A DNA stretch of 11,707 bases. Source: CAYJIL01 sp964370235. GTDB taxonomy: Bacteria > Bacteroidota > Bacteroidia > Bacteroidales > Rikenellaceae. The stretch spans positions 1-11,707 of the forward strand of contig CAYJIL010000073.1 of NCBI GenBank assembly GCA_964370235.1, in the 5' to 3' direction. Below the pieces are notes generated by a model. That model did no database searches. It saw only the letters and a list, made by a program, of their open reading frames with translations, and was not told the DNA's origin. This document shows positions 1 through 6,940 of the stretch, piece by piece. A program made the position numbers and the translations under genes. Within the stretch, counting starts at the first letter, position 1. Each line of letters opens with the position of its first letter.

Positions 1-2
1 CT

Positions 3-752
3 CTAGCGTTCAATCTTTTTAAAATGTTTAATCTCCCACCTGCCGTCCATGTTTTGAACTAATGCTGTGAGCGATTCTACCCAGTCGCCACTGTTGAGGT
101 ATAATATACCATCTATTCGGCGAATTTCGGGCTGGTGTATATGCCCACATATTACCGCTTGGCAGTTGTGCCTTTTGGCAACCTTTACAATATTTGCATC
201 AAAACCGCTATGCTTGCTAACAATGCTCTTTACCTTTAGCTTCATATATCGAGATATAGAGAAGTAGTCTTTGCCATGGCGTCGTCGGTAGTCGTTATAG
301 TATCTGTTGAGCTGCAAAAGCATACCATATATTCTATCGCCTAGCTTCGATACCCATCTAGCCTTTGAGGTAACGTTGTCAAAACTATCGCCATGAAAGA
401 CATAGTATCTTTTGCCAAAACTCTCTAGTATATACTCCTTTTCGATCTTTAGCCTGCGGTAATTGAATGGTGCTACACGGTCTAGGAAATCGTCGTGGTT
501 TCCCTTTAGATATATTATTTCGCACTGGTTATCAAAAAACTTATCTAGCAGTACGGTGAAAAAATCGTTATAAAGCCTCTTCCATCTCTTGCGAGAGTGA
601 AGAAGATGCCATCCATCAACAATATCACCAGCAAGAATTATTTTTTCGGCACTGGCACCCTTCAGAAACTCTATCACTTCTTCGGCATGAGACCACCTAG
701 ACCCCATGTGAATATCGGATAGAACGATTGTTTTATATTTAGTTTGCACCAT
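3..752 (-). CDS. LpxH2-like metallophosphoesterase (UDP-2,3-diacylglucosamine diphosphatase family)
   Basis: A 249-residue cytosolic protein with the full calcineurin-type metallophosphoesterase motif series: SDIHMG with D13 and H15, GDIVD with D43, GNHD at 84-87, HGD at 120-122, and GHIHQPE with H204 and H206. There is no signal peptide. The length and the tryptophan- and arginine-rich segment after GDIVD fit the family usually annotated as UDP-2,3-diacylglucosamine diphosphatase, the lipid A step that hydrolyses UDP-diacylglucosamine to lipid X and UMP. True LpxH of E. coli type carries GNRD, with Arg where other phosphoesterases have His. This protein has GNHD, as in LpxH2-like paralogues whose substrate is uncertain. 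The gene is complete: its TAG stop lies at the window edge. The ATG follows a perfect -7 box by about 20 bases, which supports this start. The family call is secure; the lipid A role is inference. Confidence 0.85.
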   Translation of the reverse strand: MVQTKYKTIVLSDIHMGSRWSHAEEVIEFLKGASAEKIILAGDIVDGWHLLHSRKRWKRLYNDFFTVLLDKFFDNQCEIIYLKGNHDDFLDRVAPFNYRRLKIEKEYILESFGKRYYVFHGDSFDNVTSKARWVSKLGDRIYGMLLQLNRYYNDYRRRHGKDYFSISRYMKLKVKSIVSKHSGFDANIVKVAKRHNCQAVICGHIHQPEIRRIDGILYLNSGDWVESLTALVQNMDGRWEIKHFKKIER

Positions 753-771
753 TAGCTTATATATTATCTAG

Positions 772-779
772 CAAATGTA
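772..779 (-). promoter_or_regulatory. Bacteroidota -7 promoter element for the metallophosphoesterase gene
   Basis: Read on the minus strand the sequence is TACATTTG, a perfect match to the Bacteroidota -7 consensus TAnnTTTG. It lies 20 bases upstream of the ATG, so the leader would be only about 10-15 bases. I see no clear TTG-type -33 element 19-21 bases further upstream, so this is a moderate call. Confidence 0.5.
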
Positions 780-878
780 TGAAAAAATGCATTTAAAAGA
801 AAGGTTATTATGTTATAAATTTACTATATGCTGTAATAATCTATATGAATGAATAAAGTTATGTAAATATTGCTCATT

Positions 879-1016
879 TGTGTGTATGTGTACAATTATG
901 AAACTAAGTTTGGTTGTGTGATACAAAAAAATAACCTATATAAATAACAGCTATGTGTGTGATAATAATATAATCAGACTAAAAATGTGTTAACACAATA
1001 AAAAGTTTATTGTGTT
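879..1016. promoter_or_regulatory. Cluster of TGTGT/ACACA motifs, candidate operator region
   Basis: TGTGT-type words recur here: TGTGTATGTG at 881-890, the direct repeat TGTGTGATA at 915-923 and again at 956-964 (41 bases apart, close to four helical turns), the perfect 12-bp palindrome TGTGTTAACACA at 986-997, and a perfect inverted repeat at 992-1016. The cluster lies upstream of the predicted lipoprotein promoter and downstream of no gene, so it cannot be a terminator for either divergent neighbour. An operator for an unknown regulator is the simplest reading. AT-rich intergenic DNA can produce some of this by chance. Confidence 0.4.
992..1016. repeat. Perfect 11-bp inverted repeat with 3-base loop
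   Basis: Left arm AACACAATAAA (992-1002), loop AAG, right arm TTTATTGTGTT (1006-1016). The left arm shares AACACA with the overlapping palindrome at 986-997, so three half-sites sit within 31 bases. The pairs are mainly A-T, and the position between divergent genes argues for a protein-binding site over an RNA hairpin. Confidence 0.6.
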
Positions 1017-1043
1017 TTAGTATTTAAAATACTTTTTTCTTTA

Positions 1044-1051
1044 TATCTTTG
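1044..1051 (+). promoter_or_regulatory. Bacteroidota -7 promoter element for the lipoprotein gene
   Basis: TATCTTTG matches the -7 consensus TAnnTTTG exactly. It would place the transcription start near 1058, giving a leader of about 125 bases before the ATG at 1183. The -33 region is only TTTA-like (near 1023-1026). The TGTGT operator-like cluster ends about 28 bases upstream. Confidence 0.5.
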
Positions 1052-1182
1052 CTGTATAATGTTAACTATAATTCTAATAACAACACCAAGTAACATCACA
1101 TAACAATCGTTTCTAAGATTTAATATTGGAATTACACACTATTTTGATTTTCACGACATTAACTAGCATAAATATTTATATT

Positions 1183-1728
1183 ATGAAAAGAATTTTTAAT
1201 TCGCTGATTGTTTCGACAATCTTACTTTTGATGACGGGGTGTTCTCCCGACAATTCATTTGTTCCTTACCACATCGCTTTAAACTTTAGACTAGTTGACC
1301 AAACAGGTACGTTAAACGTAGAAACTGAGTCGTCTAACGACGAGGCAATAGTAGAGTACTACAAAGTATCTAGCTATAACAATTCGCATGCTGTTTACAC
1401 AACTGGTGGCTATGGTAACGATATAACTGCAGGCCCACTACACAACACAATTTCTCCAGATGCAGCTCCAGTTTATAATCTTCGCCTTTTGTGTTTTGTA
1501 GTAAACGACTCTACACAAGAACCTTATGACCGTTCAGAGATTGAAATAGTGTCAGAAGAGATTTTTGGAGACAGCAAAACTCACATAATTAACGTGATTT
1601 GGGATACCGAAGGTAGTTACTACCAATGGTTGCCAAAGAGCGTAACTATTGATGGTGTTAACTACGAAGTTAAAGAAGTAAACGAAAAAGGCTATGACCT
1701 AGTAGGTATTGAGTACGTGCGCAAGTAA
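1183..1728 (+). CDS. Small putative lipoprotein of unrecognised family
   Basis: A 181-residue protein starting MKRIFN, with a lysine/arginine start, a hydrophobic stretch (residues 8-17) and a lipobox-like MTGC ending in Cys20, followed by SPDNS. This is a typical type II signal peptide, so the mature protein is probably lipidated and placed in the outer or inner membrane. I chose the ATG at 1183 over an in-frame ATG at 1126 because the upstream extension would bury the signal peptide. The mature part is rich in short polar and aromatic segments suggesting a beta-rich fold, with a C-terminal section containing WDTEGSYYQWLP and then an alternating valine/tyrosine pattern. No catalytic motif is visible and I do not recognise the family. 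It is a single-gene unit: its own promoter upstream and a terminator immediately downstream. Confidence 0.75.
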   Translation: MKRIFNSLIVSTILLLMTGCSPDNSFVPYHIALNFRLVDQTGTLNVETESSNDEAIVEYYKVSSYNNSHAVYTTGGYGNDITAGPLHNTISPDAAPVYNLRLLCFVVNDSTQEPYDRSEIEIVSEEIFGDSKTHIINVIWDTEGSYYQWLPKSVTIDGVNYEVKEVNEKGYDLVGIEYVRK

Positions 1729-1749
1729 TTACCTACCTATAATCAAATA

Positions 1750-1790
1750 AATAAGCGGCTGATTTGAATCACTCAAGTCAGCCGCTTATT
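1750..1790. terminator. Bidirectional hairpin terminator between convergent genes
   Basis: The arms AATAAGCGGCTGA (1750-1762) and TCAGCCGCTTATT (1778-1790) are perfect complements. Pairing continues inward as TTTGA with TCAAG, including one T-G wobble, giving an 18-bp stem with a 5-base loop. T-rich sequence flanks the GC-rich core on both strands. It sits 21 bases after the lipoprotein stop and 16 bases after the DUF4301 stop, so it can end transcription from both. Confidence 0.85.
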
Positions 1791-1806
1791 CGTTTATCCG
1801 CCAATT

Positions 1807-3139
1807 CTATTGGTGCTGTGTTCTAAGTAGGTCACTCAAAACTTTCACAGGGTTAAAAGTGTCAATATCTACCTCTACAAAAATAGTATTCCAATTTGCC
1901 ATTCCACCATTCCATAGGCCGGGTAGCTCTTGAGCTTTGAGCTCGACACCTGCCTTCGATTTTACCGAAATAAAACCAGTCTCGTGGTCTACAAATTTGC
2001 GAAGATCGTACTTCTTACCATTTCTATCTTTTACACTACATACCAAATCAACAGGGTTAAAGTGGGTTGCATCGCTCATAAGCTGCTTGTCGGCATCGGC
2101 AATTTGTGCAGACTCTACAATTTGTAGCGAAAGCGAACCATCCNNNNNNNNNNNNNNNNNNNNNNNNNNNNNNNNNNNNNNNNNNNNNNNNNNNNNNNNN
2201 NNNNNNNNNNNNNNNNNNNNNNNNNNNNNNNNNNNNNNNNNNNTTGATTCTTCGCTGCACCATCATAAGTATCGCAACAAGTGTCTTTTTTGAATTAACA
2301 GTCTTCTCTGCCATTCTAGCATGCGAAAGATTGTCGATAGTCTTTATAAATATCACATCGGCATCTAGGTGGTTTAGATTCTCGATAAGAGCACCATGAC
2401 CAGCTGGACGGAATGTTAACTTTCCTGCACTATCTCTAAATGGAGCATTACACATATCAACCGCTATTGTGTCGGTCGAGCTCTCTTGTACCGAATATGT
2501 GATTTTGTATTTTACACCAAATCGCTCTTCGTATTTGGCTGTTACGCCTTTCAACAAATCTTCGAATAGAGGCTTATGCTCAGGCGAAACAGTAAAATGT
2601 ACTGCCGTTTTGCCATTTGAGCTAGCATATAAAGCCCCCTCTACAAGCTGTTCTTCGGCTGCTGTGCGAGTTTCGTTTTCGTATTTGTGGAACGGAATAA
2701 GCCCCTTTGGTAGTGCACCATATCCTAGCGGACGGTAGGCAATAGATCGCAGTGCTTCAACTTTGCGTGTGGTATCTATTTTCTCGTCTTTAAGTAGGTC
2801 GTAGAAAGCAAAATTCTTTAAGCCAGCGAACACTTTGTCTGCCTCGGCTGACGATTTTCCCGAATCTACATACTCATACACATCTTTGAACATTCGAGTT
2901 GCTGCACCCGATGCAGGCACAAACTTAACGAATGATAGCGACTCTTTAATCGCATCATACATTACTCTCATCTCCTTTTGTTCGCTTTCGGTGAATTGAC
3001 GTATTCCGTCACCAGTTGTTGCTGCGTGCGAAATAGCAATTGGGTCAAATCCTTTCTTAAAATTTTCGATCTGCTTTTCCACCTGTGTTGTGGTCAAGCC
3101 ATGACTCTCGATTTGCTCTAGGTCTTGTTGATTAAACAT
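1807..3139 (-). CDS. DUF4301 family protein, interrupted by an assembly gap
   Basis: The N-terminal 298 residues (3139 down to 2246) and the C-terminal 111 residues (2142 down to 1810) are both visible, with 100 N between them. The C-terminal part reads open from DGSLSLQIVESAQ through LPGLWNGG and WNTIFVEV to the TAG stop, as expected for DUF4301. The two halves are out of frame only because the N run is not a multiple of three, so the gene is probably intact. Family members I recall are around 500 residues, so the true gap may be nearer 300 bases. Function is not established. The N-terminal part carries PASGAATRM (75-83), LPKGLIPF (143-150), RPAGHGALIENLN (244-256) and KTIDNL (266-271). These resemble the nucleotide-binding motifs of UDP-sugar pyrophosphorylases. 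No signal peptide, so probably cytosolic. It is a monocistronic gene divergent from murB. Confidence 0.85.
2144..2243. other. Assembly gap of 100 N inside the DUF4301 gene
   Basis: Exactly 100 undetermined bases, a common placeholder length. Keeping the frames of the two flanking coding parts together requires a gap length divisible by three, so the true length is not 100. Confidence 0.98.
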
Positions 3140-3203
3140 GGGAGTAGTTTTTTACGAGTTAATATTAGTATCTGCTTATAAAGGTAGATATTTTCTCGAA
3201 AAA

Positions 3204-3215
3204 AAAGTTAACTTT
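3204..3215. promoter_or_regulatory. Palindromic divergent promoter core
   Basis: AAAGTTAACTTT is a perfect 12-bp palindrome in the middle of the 139-base murB/DUF4301 intergenic region. On the plus strand it contains most of TAACTTTG (3209-3216), and on the minus strand TAACTTTT (3210-3203), which misses the -7 consensus only at the last base. One sequence could therefore serve both genes, or a regulator could bind it and affect both. A second weak minus-strand candidate is TACCTTTA at 3186-3179. Confidence 0.4.
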
Positions 3216-3216
3216 G
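3209..3216 (+). promoter_or_regulatory. Bacteroidota -7 promoter element for the murB operon
   Basis: TAACTTTG matches TAnnTTTG exactly and lies 62 bases before the murB ATG, predicting a leader of about 55 bases. No strong -33 element is visible. As no other good promoter or terminator appears before 11615, it may serve the whole five-gene operon. Confidence 0.5.
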
Positions 3217-3278
3217 AGGTGTATTTTTTTGAAAAAAAATTGCAAATAGTTGTTTTGTGATTAACAAATATGATGTAA

Positions 3279-4289
3279 ATGGTAGATTTTAAGCATAATA
3301 TAGAATTAAAAGGCTATAACAGTTTTGGCGTTAATGCCAAGGCAGATAGGTTTGTTTTGTGGAGTGGAGTAGATGATCTTCGCAAAATTTTTGCAGACCC
3401 ATCTCTTGACACCGATAAGTGGATGGTAATGTCGGGGGGCTGTAATATCCTCTTTACCCAAGATTATGATGGAACTATTTTGCATCCAACATCTCCCCTA
3501 ATTCAACCTATCGATATAGGCACCGATAGCGTTGTTGTGCGAGTATCGGCGGCATTCGATTGGGACAACTTTGTGGGCTGGACTATCTCGCAGGGTGTAT
3601 TTGGTGCCGAAAACCTATCTTTTATACCCGGAATGGTGGGGGCTGCTCCCGTCCAAAATATTGGTGCATATTCGGTTGAGGTAAAAGATATTATCGAACG
3701 TGTCGAGTGTTACCTGCCACACCAAGATAAAGTAGTGACTATGTCTGGTGAGGAGTGTAATTTTGGTTACCGTGACAGCATATTCAAAGGCGAGCTAAAG
3801 GGCAAGGCAATTGTTACTTCGGTAGATTTTCGCCTACAAATTGCATATACACCACGTTTAGACTATGGCGATTTGCGCCGCAGAGTAGAGCAGAGTGGTG
3901 CTATAACGGCAGATGCTACACGTCGTGCCGTAATAGATATTCGCAGCGAAAAATTACCCGACCATACCATAATAGGCAATGCAGGCAGTTTCTTTAAAAA
4001 CCCTATTGTCGAGCAACACGTGGCTGCAAAAATAGCCGAAACCTACCCCGATATGGTTAGCTACTCGGTAGATGGTGGCGTAAAAATTCCTGCTGGCTGG
4101 ATGATAGATCGTGCTGGTTGGAAAGGATATAGGCGTGGCGATGCAGGTGTGCACGAGAACCAAGCGTTGGTGCTTGTAAATCACGGTAATGCAACAGGTA
4201 GCGAAATACTACAACTATCACAAGATATTGCAGCCGATGTAAAAACAAAATTTGGAGTTGTTATCGAGCCCGAGATAAATATACTATAG
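3279..4289 (+). CDS. murB: UDP-N-acetylmuramate dehydrogenase MurB
   Basis: A 336-residue cytosolic FAD enzyme that reduces UDP-GlcNAc-enolpyruvate to UDP-MurNAc with NADPH, the second committed step of peptidoglycan precursor synthesis. FAD-binding segments are visible at SGGCNILF (52-59) and IPGMVGAAPVQNIGAYSVEV (116-135). Catalytic elements are Arg165 in GYRDS, Ser237 in GSFFKNP (236-242), and Glu331 in the C-terminal PEINIL. The length and the YRDS segment fit the E. coli-type (type I) enzyme. The start is fixed by an in-frame TAA that abuts the ATG, so no upstream in-frame start is possible. It is the first gene of a plus-strand operon, divergent from the DUF4301 gene, and its stop is followed one base later by the tilS start. 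Confidence 0.97.
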   Translation: MVDFKHNIELKGYNSFGVNAKADRFVLWSGVDDLRKIFADPSLDTDKWMVMSGGCNILFTQDYDGTILHPTSPLIQPIDIGTDSVVVRVSAAFDWDNFVGWTISQGVFGAENLSFIPGMVGAAPVQNIGAYSVEVKDIIERVECYLPHQDKVVTMSGEECNFGYRDSIFKGELKGKAIVTSVDFRLQIAYTPRLDYGDLRRRVEQSGAITADATRRAVIDIRSEKLPDHTIIGNAGSFFKNPIVEQHVAAKIAETYPDMVSYSVDGGVKIPAGWMIDRAGWKGYRRGDAGVHENQALVLVNHGNATGSEILQLSQDIAADVKTKFGVVIEPEINIL

Positions 4290-4290
4290 T

Positions 4291-5646
4291 ATGTTATTAA
4301 ATCGTTTTAAACAATACATTGCCCAGCAAGGGCTATGTGCCGATGGTGATAGAGTATTGCTAGCCGTTAGTGGCGGCATAGACTCTATGGTTATGCTTAA
4401 CCTATTCTCTATGTGTGATATACCATTTGCTGTGGCGCATTGTAACTTTTCGTTGAGAGGGAAAGAGAGCGACGATGACGAGGTTTTTGTTAGGCGAGCG
4501 AGCGAAGAGATTGGGGTTGAGTTTTTTTCGATACAGTTTGATACTCAGCAACAAATCGAGCTTAGGGGCGACTCTCTGCAAGTTGTGGCAAGAGATTTGC
4601 GATATGAATGGTTTGATAAGTTAGCCAAGCAGTTTGGCTTTAGCCGCATTGCTTTAGCACACAATAGCGATGATAGGGTTGAGACCTTTTTCATAAACCT
4701 CATTAGGGGCACAGGCATAAAGGGTTTAACGAGCATACCCATAAAAAATGGCGAACGCATTCGTCCGCTTTTGTTTGCATCGAGAGCCGATATTGTTGCT
4801 CATGCCAAACAAAAAAAACTTGCTTATCGTAACGATAGTTCGAATAATCAAACAAAATATTTACGTAACAAACTAAGACATAATATCTTGCCACTACTTG
4901 TGGGGGTAGAGCCTAGTTTTAATCGCATTATGGGCGAAAATGTAGATAGGCTTTCTGATAGCGAGCGTTTTATCGATTGCTATATGCAGCGAATAGCCCA
5001 ACGAGTGCAATATATCGAAGGCGAAAACACAATAATTCACCTAGATAGATTAACAGACGAGCCTATGCCCGAATATATTCTCTTTAATTTGCTTAGAGAG
5101 CATAGTTTCAAGGCAGGAGTTGTTGAGGATATTGTTACATCATATAAAAATGGAGCCAGTGGCAAGCAGTTCTTTTCGCCTAGCCACCGAGCACTCCTTG
5201 ATAGGGCAAAGCTACATGTTTCTGTTTTTGAACAGAGCGAACAAGCCCCTATCCAAGCTCCCCAAGAGCTGGTGATTGATAGTGCCAACTTTGAGGCACA
5301 GTTCAATAATATGCTCATACGGGGCGAAGAGATGGCTATTAACGATTTACCATCGCTTATAGCTCCCAAAAATATTGCTATATTTGATGCAGATAAGTTA
5401 TCATTCCCAATCGTTATGCGTCCATGGCAAAAGGGCGATAGCTTTGTTCCGCTAGGAATGAGAGGGCGCAAAAAGATTAGCAACTATCTCATCGACATAA
5501 AAATGTCGGTAGATGACAAAGAGAAACAACTTGTGCTCAAGAGCGAGCGTGAGATAGTTTGGTTGGTGGGCGAGCGCATTTCGGCACTAACCAAAGTTGG
5601 GGGTGATACTCGCCGAGTGGTGAGAATCACAATCGAGCCCCTATAA
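4291..5646 (+). CDS. tilS: tRNA(Ile)-lysidine synthase TilS
   Basis: A 451-residue ATP-dependent enzyme that converts C34 of the tRNA-Ile CAU anticodon to lysidine, so that it reads AUA and is charged with isoleucine. The PP-loop SGGIDS is at 27-32. The second ATP-site motif appears as AHNSDDRVET (123-132), followed by the RGTGIKGL segment; the usual second His of this motif is Asn here. The tRNA-binding stretch with DSSN and YLRNKLRHNILP is at 182-201. The C-terminal TilS domain is present, with RPWQKGDSFVPLGM at 377-390. Length matches the long E. coli-type TilS. The ATG starts one base after the murB stop, so translation is probably coupled. An essential gene in most bacteria. Confidence 0.96.
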   Translation: MLLNRFKQYIAQQGLCADGDRVLLAVSGGIDSMVMLNLFSMCDIPFAVAHCNFSLRGKESDDDEVFVRRASEEIGVEFFSIQFDTQQQIELRGDSLQVVARDLRYEWFDKLAKQFGFSRIALAHNSDDRVETFFINLIRGTGIKGLTSIPIKNGERIRPLLFASRADIVAHAKQKKLAYRNDSSNNQTKYLRNKLRHNILPLLVGVEPSFNRIMGENVDRLSDSERFIDCYMQRIAQRVQYIEGENTIIHLDRLTDEPMPEYILFNLLREHSFKAGVVEDIVTSYKNGASGKQFFSPSHRALLDRAKLHVSVFEQSEQAPIQAPQELVIDSANFEAQFNNMLIRGEEMAINDLPSLIAPKNIAIFDADKLSFPIVMRPWQKGDSFVPLGMRGRKKISNYLIDIKMSVDDKEKQLVLKSEREIVWLVGERISALTKVGGDTRRVVRITIEPL

Positions 5647-5678
5647 CATTAACAAAAAGAGAATATACATATAAGGCG

Positions 5679-6935
5679 ATGGATATACAAACCATTAAAC
5701 AACGTTTTGGAATTATTGGCACTAGCCCTCTCATCGAGAGAGCGATAGATATTGCTGTGCGTGTTGCGCCCACCGATCTGTCGGTTTTGATAACGGGCGA
5801 GAGTGGTGTAGGTAAAGAGTTTTTTCCACAGATAATACATAGCTTTTCGGCACGAAAACATGGCAACTATATTGCCGTTAACTGTGGAGCAATTCCCGAA
5901 GGTACAATTGATTCCGAGCTTTTTGGGCACGAAAAAGGCGCATTTACTGGTGCTAGCGACCAGCGCAAAGGCTACTTCGAAATGGCAGATGGTGGAACTA
6001 TCTTTTTGGACGAAGTTGCCGAGCTGCCGTTAACTACACAGGTGAGGCTGTTGCGTGTTTTGCAAACAGGCGAATTTATGAAAGTGGGTTCTTCTAAGGT
6101 ACAAAAATGTTCGGTAAGAGTTGTTGCTGCCACCAATATCAACTTGGGCGAGGCAATTAGCAAAGGTCGCTTTAGAGAAGACCTATACTACCGACTAAAC
6201 ACTGTGCCTATTGTAGTGCCTGCTCTAAGAGATCGTAGTGGCGATATTCATCTGCTTTTTAGAAAATTTGCATCGGATATTGCTCTACAATATCGTATGC
6301 CATCAATTACCCTTTTGCCCGAGGCACGTCGTATTCTCGAGTCATACTACTGGCCGGGTAATATTCGCCAGCTAAAGAATGTAGCCGAGCAGATGTCGGT
6401 AATTGAGGAGCGCAGAGACGTTACGGCAGAAAATTTATCTAAATACCTAACCGATATTAACATAAGTACCGAAGCAGTTGCCATTCCTCGTCACGATGGT
6501 GGGGCAAGTTTTTCTGCTACTAGCGATGCTCACAGCGAGCTTTTATACAAAGTGCTATTCGACCTAAAGAGTCAAATTAGCCAAATGCAAACCAAGATTG
6601 ACGACCTGCACGCTGCACTCAGACACGATAGCCCTAAGGCTACCGTTCACAGTGCCGAGATAAGCACACCCACACCTACGGCATATCTTCCAGCACCTAG
6701 TTATAGCCATAGCGATGAGCCAACCTACGATACCGACCTATACGACATGGCAGAGGAGGTTGATGATGAGGCTATTGTTATGACCAAGGAGCGTAGCCAA
6801 AAAGAGGCTATCATCAAGGCTTTGCGCCAAAATGCTGGGCGACGTAGAGGGGCTGCACGCCAGTTGTTTATCTCCGAAAGAACACTATACCGTAAAATGA
6901 AGGAGCTCGGTATCACCGACTCAGATATAGAGTAG
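5679..6935 (+). CDS. Sigma-54-dependent transcriptional activator without receiver domain
   Basis: A 418-residue bacterial enhancer-binding protein. The AAA+ domain starts almost at the N-terminus: Walker A GESGVGKE (40-47), the sigma-54-contacting loop GAFTGA (87-92), Walker B GGTIFLDE (105-112), the FREDLYYRL segment (165-173) and WPGNIRQL (225-232). A linker of about 120 residues follows, with a predicted coiled coil near 288-315 and a low-complexity Pro/Ser/Thr/acidic part at 320-365. A Fis-type helix-turn-helix closes the protein (about 373-411, core GAARQLFISERTLYRKMKEL). No receiver, GAF or PAS domain is present, so activity must be controlled by partner protein, expression level or the linker. 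It lies 32 bases after tilS with no visible promoter or terminator between, and 5 bases before the TPR gene. I saw no -24/-12 sigma-54 promoter in the intergenic parts of this window, so its targets are likely elsewhere. Confidence 0.93.
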   Translation: MDIQTIKQRFGIIGTSPLIERAIDIAVRVAPTDLSVLITGESGVGKEFFPQIIHSFSARKHGNYIAVNCGAIPEGTIDSELFGHEKGAFTGASDQRKGYFEMADGGTIFLDEVAELPLTTQVRLLRVLQTGEFMKVGSSKVQKCSVRVVAATNINLGEAISKGRFREDLYYRLNTVPIVVPALRDRSGDIHLLFRKFASDIALQYRMPSITLLPEARRILESYYWPGNIRQLKNVAEQMSVIEERRDVTAENLSKYLTDINISTEAVAIPRHDGGASFSATSDAHSELLYKVLFDLKSQISQMQTKIDDLHAALRHDSPKATVHSAEISTPTPTAYLPAPSYSHSDEPTYDTDLYDMAEEVDDEAIVMTKERSQKEAIIKALRQNAGRRRGAARQLFISERTLYRKMKELGITDSDIE

Positions 6936-6940
6936 AACCT

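Larger units (their letters stand above)
753..1182. other. AT-rich divergent intergenic region, no gene seen
   Basis: A 430-base stretch between the divergently transcribed metallophosphoesterase and lipoprotein genes. No convincing ORF and no tRNA-like structure is visible. It holds a -7 box for each flanking gene, a 10-bp palindrome (AAATGCATTT, 785-794), and a cluster of TGTGT motifs from about 879 to 1016 listed separately. The leader of the lipoprotein gene would be about 125 bases from its predicted promoter; I found no recognisable riboswitch fold in it. Confidence 0.6.

Noticed and set aside
2057..2143. Continuation of the DUF4301 N-terminal frame beyond the N gap
   Set aside because: It reads as Cys-rich nonsense (GWFAFATNCRVC...) and arises only because the placeholder gap is not a multiple of three. 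The neighbouring frame gives the proper DUF4301 C-terminus.
3270..3278. ATG-ATG-TAA mini-ORF abutting the murB start
   Set aside because: Two codons plus a stop, in frame with murB. It is useful for fixing the murB start but too short to call a leader peptide without expression data.
5037..5483. A 148-codon open frame on the minus strand
   Set aside because: It lies wholly inside tilS, whose protein motifs are unmistakable. It shows no recognisable domain or start signal.
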